From Suillus spraguei (Eukaryota > Basidiomycota > Agaricomycetes > Boletales > Suillaceae), in assembly GCA_016800925.1 (NCBI GenBank), contig JABCPU010000250.1:1-64000 (forward strand): a stretch of 64,000 bases of DNA. The letters run 5' to 3'. This document shows positions 11,592-21,310 of this stretch, piece by piece; position 1 is the first letter of the stretch; the number at the start of each line of letters is the position of its first letter. A program made the translations under genes and the position numbers. The notes beneath the pieces were generated by a model. That model was not told where the DNA came from. It searched no databases and saw only the letters and a list, made by a program, of their open reading frames with translations.

Positions 11592-13089
11592 ATGACTTCC
11601 TCTGCAACTGCCTCCTTCCCTACTGCTTACATCCACCCCATCGCTGAAGAAACTTACACCACCGCCGATCAATATGATGACCTCATCAGAAACATTGACG
11701 AAAACTCCTTCATCGAAGCCGCCCTCCTCTGTCCTGGACATGCAACTGAGATTGAAAAGATCCTTACCGGCAAGGATGTGTTTGTCACCATCCTCCTTAC
11801 CAACATCATCTGCACAGCCACCCTCATCAAAACTCTATGCCATGACATTCAAGATGATACTATCCATCAACGAATCCTACACTGCCAGAAACGCATTCGT
11901 GCTTACGGCTGCTTCTCCTTCCCAATTCTTTTAAGGCTGATGTTGAAACGGCTATTCACATTGTGGCCAAGCATCGAGCAGGCATGGCTAGACCTCCCTC
12001 TCCGCAAAGAGATCCACTTCCAATTCCTGCTCCTCCCACCCATCATTCAGGCACTCGTTCTAATATCACTGCCCTTACTGGCTTACTCGCTGCTGTTCAG
12101 GAAGCCAATAACACAGCCGATGCCATTATTGGAGAAATTGAAGAAGCAATGGTTGACTCTAGAGAAGCAAGAGGATTGGTAGCTCGTTTAATTGATGCCA
12201 TCCATCACTATGAAACACAACCACGCCATCCCCAGTCAACACTACCACCACACTTGATGAGGACACAGAACCTCCTCATCTATTTACTGAATGCTCCGTC
12301 ATGCACGAGAAAGCGGTCGTAACTGGAGAACTACATAACGAGCTTGCTGAGATTATCGCGCTCAGTCAACTCATAGCTGGAGAACTAGATAGCGAACTCG
12401 CAGAGATTACCGCGCTTGGTCATCAGTTAAAAGAACTTCATATTCATCCACCTATGGTCGTCCCTCATACCTTTGACTCTACAATTCCCATCCTCGTAGA
12501 AGCCTTAGGGCCTACAACTTCCTCAGACCCCAATGAGTTGCTAGCTGCAGCTGTCGTGACACCAGCACCCTCAATTTATACTGTTAACAACAACCAAATC
12601 AAGGACATCCGTTCTAGCAATGAACAAGCCCTTAGACATATTACTCGTAAACGTGGAAAGAAATGTGCATGTTCTACGAGCCCCCATTGCTGCATCATCG
12701 CCCCGACTCCACTTCATAAAATGAACTCCAACCCTGATGAAAACATGAAATGCTGAGTCTGTGGCCTACTTGGGCATCGCCAGAAGAATTGTGCCGAGTA
12801 CCAGTGTGGGGTTTGTCGGTATTGGTCACTGACCCACTTATCCATTTACTGTCCTCAATGAGTCAGAACTCCACCCTTCACACTAACCTGGAAGGATAAC
12901 AGATTCTACAATGTACTTCGTTCTTGGGAATGACAGCTTGGTGATGAACGAACTCAAGCAATGGCTAGAAGAGACTATAAACAACAAGCTGGTGCCAAAG
13001 AGGCCGCTTATATGATGAGTGGTTCCGTTCTTGACAAAGATTACGAGTTCAGTGACGATCCGATCTACTATGAGAATGCTCCAGAATAA
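11592..13089 (+). pseudogene. Element D ORF3: extra post-integrase zinc-knuckle protein
   Basis: A third ORF starts 30 bp after the pol stop with ATG and ends at TAA 13087-13089, 37 bp before the 3' LTR. It aligns along its length with the intact 488-residue copy in element G (30772-32238): helical amino half (FIEAALLCPGHATEIEKIL, KRIRAYG), basic patch KRGKKCACSTSP, CCHC knuckles near 12750-12850 (the first Cys-Val is preceded by a TGA), and the acidic tail YEFSDDPIYYENAPE. Several frameshifts. Its function is unknown; it occupies the place where retroviruses and errantiviruses carry env but has no signal peptide or membrane segment. Confidence 0.8.
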
Positions 13090-13126
13090 GTAAAGTTTGG
13101 TGACTTTATGTGTAAATCAGGGGTAA

Positions 13127-13598
13127 TGTTACAATCGTACATGCCCCTATTCATTTTCCTCTCGTCTTTACCTTGTATATTACGTAACATGATCCTGACT
13201 CATATGCTCAACACATCTGTACTATAGTCGCCTTCCTCCTTTGGATACGCACTTACGTTCTCACATCTCTCTTGGTCTGTGCACACATATTGGCTTATTT
13301 AAGCACATTGTATTATGCTTGTGTACTTTACTTTAATCTTACTGGGTTTTACCTGGAATATCCTTCACTTAGGTCTCCAACCTAAGTCGTCTGAATCGTC
13401 TCTAAGTCTAAGCACTCCTTAGTCTTAGTCTCTATTCTACTGATTATCTTAGAGTCATGACTCTTCGATCAAACCCTTGATCCTACTTGGAATACTTCCT
13501 TGTAGTAGTCCTTGTTCTCCTTTGAACATAGTTGAACCTCCCAGCAGACCGGCTGTGTCTTATCACTGTCGCTGGTGATGCCATCCCAGTTCGTAACA
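13127..13598 (+). repeat. 3' LTR-B of element D
   Basis: 472 bp, TGTTACAATCG ... TTCGTAACA, preceded by a short purine tract AAATCAGGGGTAA (13114-13126). It keeps the complete self-priming sequence ACTTTAATCTT at 13330-13340. Followed by the target duplication GTGTC. Confidence 0.93.
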
Positions 13599-14770
13599 GT
13601 GTCCATCTCTTTAGGTGACAGTGGATATGGTTTCGCATTTGGTGGAAGATCATTCTCATCTTTGAGATCTATCGCATGATCCCACTTCTTTCTTTCAGGA
13701 AATCTCTTTAATTCCTCTTCTGAGAATACACCCAGGTAATTGTGAAACCAGTCTGGAACTATTTCTTCTACAGACTTCTTCTTCTTAGTAGCTTTCTCTG
13801 CTACTTTCTGCTCCATGGCGATAGAAGCTTTGTATCTAATCCACTCATTCTTTGGACTATCTTCATCTTCTATTTCCTCAACCATTGCCCTCTTCTTCAC
13901 CATGCCTTCATTGTCATCTTCCTCTTCCGTGGGAATCAGATCTGGCAAGTCACCCTGGTTTTGGGTTTTATGTTTTTCTCTATTTTTCTGTCTTGTGTCT
14001 TTCTTAGTTTCACACTTGACTGGGCATTGTGTAAGAGCAAATCATCCTGCGTTCCAATCAATCTCCAGATTATGGTACCTCAGCCAATCTATGCCGATAA
14101 TGACATCGTCGCTTCCTAGATCTGTAACCATGAAGGCTGCTTTATCCTCTTCATGATCCTCGATCTTTAGTCCTAATTTGGTGAAACGTGTCATAGCTCC
14201 AGTGGCATTTAGCAAGCCATCAATGTTCTTGACTGGTATAGGATGCAATAATTTATGACACCTGACCTCATTCTTCTCCACAAATCTTTCACTAATAAAT
14301 AATGTGGATGCGCCACAGTCTACAAGCGCTTTTATGTCTGCTTTCTCATTCTTTCCTTTTAAAGTAATCAGAATGTAAAATGCTCTGATTTTGTTTTTAC
14401 ACATAATTCCATTACTTCCGTGAAGTTCGAAAGAATCAAGAATCGATTGTTTGGGTCTTGGTCCACAGACTTTGACTTTAACCCTTCTAAAATCCTTTCC
14501 TTTAGGCAAGTTCACCCATGACTCAAACCATTTTGGAAGTTTGGATTCTTCTTTTTTCTTGGCACTTTTGGCAGCCTTCGCCTCCAATTGTTGTTCAATT
14601 CTTTTTCCCTCTGGAGTTGCAAGCCATTGCATAAACCATCTCAGAGGTTTCGAATCATCTATGGCATTGATTTTCATTCTACAATTTCTGACAATGTGTC
14701 CTTTTTGCCGCAATCATAACATCTGAATGAGGTAGAAACAAACATAGTACCAGTTGTATTCTGGAACCTG
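13599..14770 (-). pseudogene. Element H: gag end, protease and start of RT
   Basis: Seen on the minus strand: gag nucleocapsid with a CCHC knuckle (CYDC then GHIVRNC) broken by a one-base deletion near 14708, a linker, then protease with ALVDCGASTLFIS (DCGA active site, near 14290-14330) and VIIGIDWLRYHN, followed by the linker ELKRFPERKKWDHAIDLKD and the RT start AKPYPLSPKEMDTV (about 13604-13660). The next codons are found beyond element D at 5318. Compared with LTR-B elements the protease and linker are clearly different, so H is another family. No 5' LTR of H was identified to the right. Confidence 0.88.
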
Positions 14771-15503
14771 ATTTACTGATGTTTGTTTGATAGACTAGTC
14801 ATAACAGTCTATCCGAATAGGAATGATGATGAAAAAGGAGATGGGAAAAGAAGTATGTAAATGGAAAACTGAGCAGTCCCCGATATCTGATCGGATCTAC
14901 CACGTACTCAGGTCCTAAAAGGTTCTTTAATCAACCCAACTAGGTGCTTCCCTATTTACTAACTAGGAAAATTATCATAAAGGTTTTTGTAATCTTCCAG
15001 GTGGGAAAAGTTATCTTGAAAGACACGGTGCTCTTCCAGCCAAAGCTTACAAGCGACCAGCCTATCTTGGACAACGAGGCAATTCCACTAAATACTCAGA
15101 AGGAGACTAGATCTTCTATTGTACGAAAAGATGTTATCATAACAGGAAACTATAGTAGAGCTCAGCAGGCAGGGTCTTGGGCCAGCACTGAGGTCATGGA
15201 TTGAACACTTAATGTTGCTCGTCCTCCGTCTACTGGCAGCAGCAATGTAAGGCTGGGCCTGGTAGAGGTCTACTAACTACAAAAGACTATTGGTATGAAG
15301 TGCACTCAAATGAGCAAAGGGGAGAAGAAGATCGCGACTTTTTTTAGGGTCGGGCAAGATAAAACATGTGATGTCTCAGAATGTGTTTGTCAAGATACTG
15401 AAGAACGTCACTCGAGAAAAGGATGATAAAAAGACTTCTAAGAGTCGTCTACAATGGTACTATCATTGAAGAGGAGTCTAGAAGAAAGTATGCAGTGGTA
15501 TGT
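14771..15503. other. Unassigned interval between elements H and E
   Basis: No family could be recognised. There is an 86-codon open frame on the plus strand (14944-15204) and a second readable stretch with NVFVKILKNVTREKDDKK around 15381-15434, but the intervening sequence has stops in every frame and no clear splice pairs. It could be the truncated upstream part of H, an older repeat, or a decayed host exon. Confidence 0.3.
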
Positions 15504-15508
15504 GAGTC

Positions 15509-16278
15509 TGTCATATACCATACTTCTGATCCCAGATCTGACCATATCCGATCAGATCCAATCGATTCTATTTCCGTCCGGTCCACAGATCCTGTCCGGA
15601 TTGCCCATCTAAATATGCCCACTTCTCGCACTCTAACTCCCTTGTGTATATCTGCGTCTATCTCCTTTCGTCATTCCTCCTGTTTCTGGTATCCCAGCTG
15701 TGTATATTTCCGTCCTGTGTCACTGATCTGTTACCTGTATTTCATTTCCAATTCATGCTTACTGATCCACTGTGCATTAACTAATAGACTTCCGTTACAC
15801 TTCGTACATAGCCCTCGGTCCCGGACTTGTTGATTATCCATATTAGATACTTACAGTATATAAACCACTTGTAGATCTCCATAAAACCTTAGTTTGAATA
15901 TCATCTTAGATTCTACTCATTCTGTTTCCTCCGGACTTGAGTCACTTTCTGCTCTAAGTCATCTTCCGAGACTTGGGATTGATTCCTTTAGTCTATACCT
16001 CCGACTCTATCTTCGGATAGTCTACCTCTGTTAGTTTCTAGCTAGGAACCAATTCCGAAGCTAGCCATAATCCTCATTCCATCCCTACACTCCGGATAAC
16101 CTTTGGATGTACCATATCCGATACCTTCAAACATCTGGATCCGTCACGCAACTCCTTCTGGATCTTCGGACATATACCTACTCTCTGAAATAAGGGGCAT
16201 TACTGGGGAAAGGGGCACAGTGCACGAACTGAGGCCAAAGCCCTTCGGATCTTTCACTCTTTGAGTATGGTCTTAACA
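15509..16278 (+). repeat. 5' LTR-A of element E
   Basis: 770 bp, TGTCATATACCATAC ... GGTCTTAACA. The TATA box TATATAAA is at 15857-15864 and the predicted transcript start AGTTTGAATAT at 15891, i.e. nucleotide 35 from the first T of the box. Confidence 0.93.
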
Positions 16279-16280
16279 GT

Positions 16281-16291
16281 ATATTCGAACT
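16281..16291 (+). promoter_or_regulatory. Primer-binding site, self-priming type (LTR-A)
   Basis: ATATTCGAACT begins two bases after the 5' LTR. Its reverse complement AGTTCGAATAT is the motif located 35 nt from the TATA box start in LTR-A copies; E's own LTRs have AGTTTGAATAT (one C to T change, still G-U pairable), while the copies at 6235, 37724 and 62608 keep the perfect form. No tRNA-type TGG start. This mirrors the LTR-B arrangement with an unrelated sequence. Confidence 0.75.
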
Positions 16292-16331
16292 CACACCTTT
16301 CCAAGTAACATTCTCTAAACCATCCCAAATC

Positions 16332-17519
16332 ATGCCTCCCCGTAAAACTCAGAACACTCTCCGAGGAGCCGGACTTGGTCTGATCCAACGAGATCTGACA
16401 CCCATCGTCCAAACATTCACCAGCTTCTCTCAACGCCGTGCAAGCATGAGCGACATAGGTCAAAGCATCTCTGCGTGTCAAGCCAGACCGGATCTGGTTA
16501 CACCAACTCAGAACACGGATGACCCAGACACTAATTCACGGCCAACCATTTGCTTTGATGATGAGTTGCACGGCAACCCACCAGATGATGGAGGTGATGA
16601 TCCAGACGATGAGGATCCGGATGAAGAAGAAGATCATAACCATCTGAACCCTCAGGACCGGGTCTTAGCTCAACTATCCATAGCCATTAATCACCTCGCT
16701 CGCAGTAGCCATCGTACCACCACCTCGGACTATAGCAAGGTCAAAATCTGTGAACCAGATATCTTTGACAGATCTGAGCCTCGCAAGCTCCGAGCATTCT
16801 TTGTCCAGTGTGAGCTCAACTTCCAGAGCAAACCTAATGTGTTCCGTTCTGGATGTGCTAAAGTCAACTTTGCCCAATCTTACCTCAAGGGTATGGCTCT
16901 CGAGTGGTTCAAACCGGATCGGAAATGCAGCTGGAACAGCTCCATATGTGTGACGGACAATGCATCAACAAGTACATTGTAGAATTCCAACGACTTACCT
17001 CCCAAGTACGTGAATGGAGAGACGGAGCTCTATGATGCCAATTCTACAATGGACTTCCAGCCCAAATCAAGGATGAGATTAGTCACATGGGTAAACCCAC
17101 TACCCTTTCAGAGTTCAAGACTCTCGCCCAAACCATCAACACCTGTTACTGGGAGCGGAGGGGCGAAGTCACCCGAGAGAGTAAAACCACCTCTTCCCAT
17201 CCTCCCAGGCAGTCAACATCCAACCAGACGAACTCCAACTCATCCGGATCCGATACGCCCAAATTCAATAAGACCACATCCTCTACAACCTCCTCTGTCC
17301 TGAAGGCTTCGGATCTTCCTAACGTTGTTGGTGTGGACAGAAAGCTAACCACCCAGGAGTGTCAGAGGTGTATCGACAAAAGGCTCTGTATGTTCTGCAG
17401 CGGACCTGGTCACACTGCCCGAGACTGCACCAAATCCACTTCGCGCACTACCAAAGGCCATGCTACCATGCTCACTCCAGAAACTGATCCGGAAGCCTCA
17501 GACGAGGCAAAAAATTAGT
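16332..17519 (+). pseudogene. Element E gag
   Basis: Gag opens with ATG at 16332 and encodes the retrotransposon capsid domain (FDRSEPRKLRAFFVQCELNF, SYLKGMALEWF, near 16770-16910). A deletion and frameshift near 16910-17030 break it; it resumes with KPTTLSEFKTLAQTINTCYW, a Ser/Thr/Asn-rich linker and the zinc knuckle CMFCSGPGHTARDC (CX2CX4HX4C, about 17390-17435), ending at TAG 17517-17519. The capsid sequence is not closely similar to the LTR-B gag. Confidence 0.88.
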
Positions 17520-19369
17520 CTGCAACTCTCCTGACTCTTTGCGGGATGAGGGTCGCATTGGCCCAATATGTACAACAGAGCTACGACTCAATGCTGTAAC
17601 TCTTCCTGATCCGAACTCTCTGTGTCCATATGTCTCTCTTCCGTCTTTCTCCAATATATCTGACTTTCCGGCCCTCATAGACTGTGGCTCCTCCCACTGC
17701 TTCGTAGACACTGATTTCATCTGAAAACATAAAATTCCTACCTATCAGATTCCTCTGCTTCTGCTCCGTTTGTTTGATGGAACATGCAATAACAATATTG
17801 TCGAAGCCATAAACTTATCCGTCCGATTCTCCTCCGGTGTAATCACCTCTGACATGTTCTATGTTACCCCTTTGGATTCCTCATGTTATATTGTTGTTGG
17901 ATATAGCTGGCTGACCCGACACAATCCATTGATTGACTGGGTATTGGGCAGCATCGAGTTCCAAACTACTGTACAGGGAATGCCATTGACCCCATCCACA
18001 TCATTGCTGCCTCTGGACATACCATCCATGGCAGGAAATTCCAATCCGACACCTCCGTTACCTCCAGATATTCTATCCAAGGAAGAATCCTCCCCTCCAA
18101 TATCTCCGTTGCCTCAGAGCATCTGTCACAACCCACAAACGAATTAATGCAAGGGTAGAGACTAGGACTCAAACTAAGGTTATCACAAAGAGAGAGAGGA
18201 GCAAGGACGTCTTGGATTGCTACAGTTGTAGATACAAGAGGTTTGAACTAAAGAACTACTACAGCGAAACTAGCTAACTATATACACATATTGAAACTGA
18301 GATATAAACTGAGTTTGAAACTACTAGCCAATCATAAAATAGAAACGAGAATCGTACGATGTGATAGTTGTGACATTGTTATGACATCATATTCTAGAAG
18401 GTTCTAAGATCATGTGATACTATTTTATCTTATCTTATCCGATAGCATCATAAAAGATCTCTTCCTCTTCATCAGGAAATTTGGTTATAGAAGCGGATAT
18501 GGGAATTTCGATAGGATTTGGGTTTGTCTTAGTGCTAGGTTTAGACGCTTTAGGGAAATTGAGAAAAGAGTAATGATTTGTATTTGGAATTCGTGACAGC
18601 ATCCCATCCTTGGCAGAGACTCCTCTTCTGACCAAATCCAAACCCTCCATTGACACTTTGGTCCCTAACATATCTCTGATAAATGCAGTGGCCTTTTGCC
18701 ATGCCTGCAAGTTAGAAGGATCCACTTAGTTCAGCATCTATCTCTGGCCCTCTGGGGTTAATCTCTGATCCACATCCATATCATCCAAACCTCCAGACCT
18801 CTCCAGAATCCCTTCTGAATACCATGAGTTCGCGGATGACTTTGATAAAGGCAAAGCCAGACAGTTACCTCCTCACCGACCCTATGACCTCAAAATTGAG
18901 ATAGAGGAAGGAGCTAGTCCGCCTCTCAGAACCATATATTCTCTCTCTCCAGTCGAGCTTGAAGCCCTCCGGAAGTTCCTCAATGAAAACATCTCGTCTG
19001 GACTCCTCTGATCCTCGTCCTCTCCTCACAGAGCCCCTGTCCTGTTTGTGAAAAGAAGGACGGTTCCCTTTGCCTTTGTGTAGATTTCCGAGGCCTCAAC
19101 CAGATTACCAAAAAGGACCGTTATCCGTTACCCCCCATTGCCAACCTCCTAGACTCTCCGAGCTGCGCTAAAGTTTACACCAAATTTGATCTCCATTCTG
19201 CTTACCATCTCGTCCGGATAGCGGAAGGAGATGAATGGAAGACTTCCTTCCATATGCGCTATGGCTCCTATGAATGGTTGGTAATGCCAGAAGGCCTTAC
19301 AAATGCTCCAGCGGCTTTTCAATGCTTTGTTAATAGCATGTTTGCCAATATGCTGGATATATGTGTTAT
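17520..19369 (+). pseudogene. Element E pol, part 1: protease and first half of RT
   Basis: Protease carries FPALIDCGSSHCFVDTDF (DCGS active site, about 17670-17720) and YIVVGYSWLTRHNPLIDW. The frame is interrupted by the 610 bp insertion at 18124-18733, then continues with [66 protein letters not shown] and [19 protein letters not shown]. It stops at 19369, exactly before the YLDD box, where element F inserted; RT resumes at 26864. One frameshift (about 19040) and in-frame stops are present. Confidence 0.9.
18124..18733. mobile_element. 610 bp TG...CA insertion (family C)
   Basis: Seen: begins TGTCACAACCCACAAAC and ends TTAGTTCA, flanked by the 5 bp duplication GCATC (18119-18123, 18734-18738) inside element E pol. 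A second partial copy is at 40469-43975. TG...CA ends and 5 bp duplication fit an LTR-type integration; it could be a solo LTR or a very small non-autonomous LTR element. The minus strand of its right half is open for 96 codons and contains SFLNFPKASKPSTKTNPNP; the related copy has SFLNFPKAPKTSTKTNPNP, so the segment is coding-like. The frame begins at GTG, not ATG, so it is probably an internal piece of a longer protein. Family unrecognised. Confidence 0.7.
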
Positions 19370-19844
19370 TGTTACGAACTGGGGTGGTGTCACCAGCGAC
19401 AGTGAAAAGACACAGACAGTCTGCTGGGAGTTCTTACAATGTTCAAAAGAGAACAAGGTGAAAGTACAAGGAACGCGTTCTTTGTACGATCAAGGGTTCA
19501 GCCTCAATGACAAGTCAAAGAGGTATCCGCGAGAATAGAGACTAAGACTAAGGAGTGCTTAGACTTAGAGACGATTCAAGACGACTTAGGTTGGAGACCT
19601 AAGCGAAGGAGATTCCAGGTAAAACCCAGTAAGATTAAAGTAGAGAAACTACTACAAGTACACTGTGCTTAAATAGGCCAATATGTGCGCACAGACCAAG
19701 TAAGTGTGAGAATGTAACTGCGTATCCTAAGAAGGAAGGCATGTATCATACAAATGCGTTGAGCATATGAGTCAGAGTCTCGTGATATAATATACAAGTA
19801 AAAGAGTAAAGGGAAAATGAATAGGGGCATGTACGATTGTAACA
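19370..19844 (-). repeat. 3' LTR-B of element F
   Basis: 475 bp. Adjoined on its right by the polypurine tract read on the minus strand as AAAAAGGGGGTAA (about 19845-19857), which marks this as the 3' LTR of a minus-strand element. Confidence 0.93.
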
Positions 19845-19876
19845 TTACCCCCTTTTTATACGTAAAGTCACCGACT

Positions 19877-21310
19877 TTACTCACTTTGATTTGCATAGTA
19901 AATGGGGTCATCGCTGAACTCGTAATCTTCATCAGCATATGACCCACTCATCATATATTTGGCCTCTTCAAGACCGGCACGACGCTTAGAGTCCTTCCTC
20001 TTTTCTTTCCGGATATGTTCATCATCAAGTTGTTTCTCCCAGGTACGAAGTGCGTCATAAAATCCTTCATCCTTCCAGGTTAAGTCGAAGGGAGGAGGTC
20101 CGACTCGATGAGGACAATAAAGAGATAGATGAGTAGGCGACCAATATCTGCAAACTTTGCACTGATATTCCGCACAATTCTTCTGGCAATGCCCTAGCAA
20201 GCCACAGATTCGGCACTTCATATTCTCATCGGGATTAGAATGAACTGCGCGCAATGGAAATGGAGAGATGATGGGTGTGGGACTGGTGGATCTAGCACGT
20301 TTCTTTCCCTTGTTCTTCCTCATGTGTTTTAAAGCAAGAGTATTGGCTCGTTTAAGCTGCGCCTGTTGGGCAGTGGATAACGTGTATGCTGATGTTGGGA
20401 GATCCGGGGTAACTGCTTGTTCAGCAGCCGCAAGAAGTTCGGTGGACAAAGAAGGGGAAGTGATGCCGAAGTCTTTTACTAAGACTGGTGAAACGGGGTC
20501 CATAGGACCGAATGACGATGGGATAGACATGGGGGGATGGATATGAAGGTCGCGAAGTCAAGGGCCGAGTGTTACCAACTCGGTAGCGGGGATACCCAAT
20601 AGTTTAGCTGCCTCAAGCTGTTCTTCTGTGCAGGGTTCGTACAACCAGTCAGGGCAATCAAGAGTGACTGTGGCGGAAAGTGAAGAAGTTGATTGTTCGA
20701 TGGGGGATGGGGTTCTATGAGACGCAAGATCATCTTGTGTTTGTTGTAAGTCGGTGATGGCTTCTTCTACCAGGTTTCTGGCCGCTCTGGTCTCAGCGAC
20801 TGATTGTTGGATGGTGTCGACAACTGTGTCGGTGAGTTGCCCAATTTCTTGCACAGCAGTGTATAAGCCAGTAAAGGCATCAAGACTAGAATAGATGCGT
20901 GAAGAAGTGGGTGCTGGGACAGGAAGTGGCGTGTCTCTTTGCGGAGAGGGAGGTCAAGCAACGCCCGCTCGACGTTCGGCAATGATGTGAATAGCTTCTT
21001 CAACATCATTCTTAAAGGAATCGGGAAGCAGCAGCATAGCGTAAGCACGAATGCGTTTTTGGAGATGAATGAAACGGTGACGGAGTGTGATTTCTGTAGT
21101 TTCCTTGGCGATGGTTTCGATAAGAGCTGCTGTGCGGATGATGTTAACAATGAGTCGAGCGGGGAAGGCGCCTCTTTTGGTGAGAATTCTGTCAATTTCA
21201 AGGGCGTGTCCTTCACAGAGGATTGCGGCTTCGATGTAGGATTGGTCATCGATTTCTGTGGTAAGGGTTCCGTATCGTCCTGCTTCGGAGTTGGAGTCAG
21301 CGGAGTCCTT
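19877..21310 (-). pseudogene. Element F ORF3, fused to the chromodomain and broken
   Basis: Homologue of the 488-residue ORF3 of element G. The amino end is lost by a deletion of about 150 bp that joins the chromodomain (KNLKDSA) in frame to ORF3 at DSNSEAGRYGTL. The frame stops at GVA-TGA (about 20955, CGA in other copies) and again near 20557. The carboxy half, 19877-20530, is open and includes the basic stretch KHMRKNKGKKRARSTSP, tandem knuckles CRICGLLGHCQKNC and CKVCRYWSPTHLSLYC, and the acidic tail DEDYEFSDDPIYYANQSE. Confidence 0.82.

Larger units (their letters stand above)
5319..13598 (+). mobile_element. Element D: full-length LTR-B Ty3/gypsy retrotransposon
   Basis: An 8280 bp plus-strand element bounded by LTR-B copies (5319-5789 and 13127-13598) and flanked by the 5 bp duplication GTGTC (5314-5318, 13599-13603). 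It sits inside the RT region of element H. Order: LTR, PBS, gag, pol (protease, RT, RNase H, integrase, chromodomain), ORF3, polypurine tract, LTR. A 768 bp LTR-A copy (6235-7002) splits gag. Numerous frameshifts and stops make it inactive. The chromodomain and the self-complementary PBS place it with the Tf1/sushi-like chromoviruses. Confidence 0.93.

Noticed and set aside
11592..13089. ORF3 of LTR-B elements as an envelope gene
   Set aside because: Position fits, but no signal peptide, no membrane segment and no glycoprotein-type cysteines; the zinc knuckles point to nucleic-acid binding.
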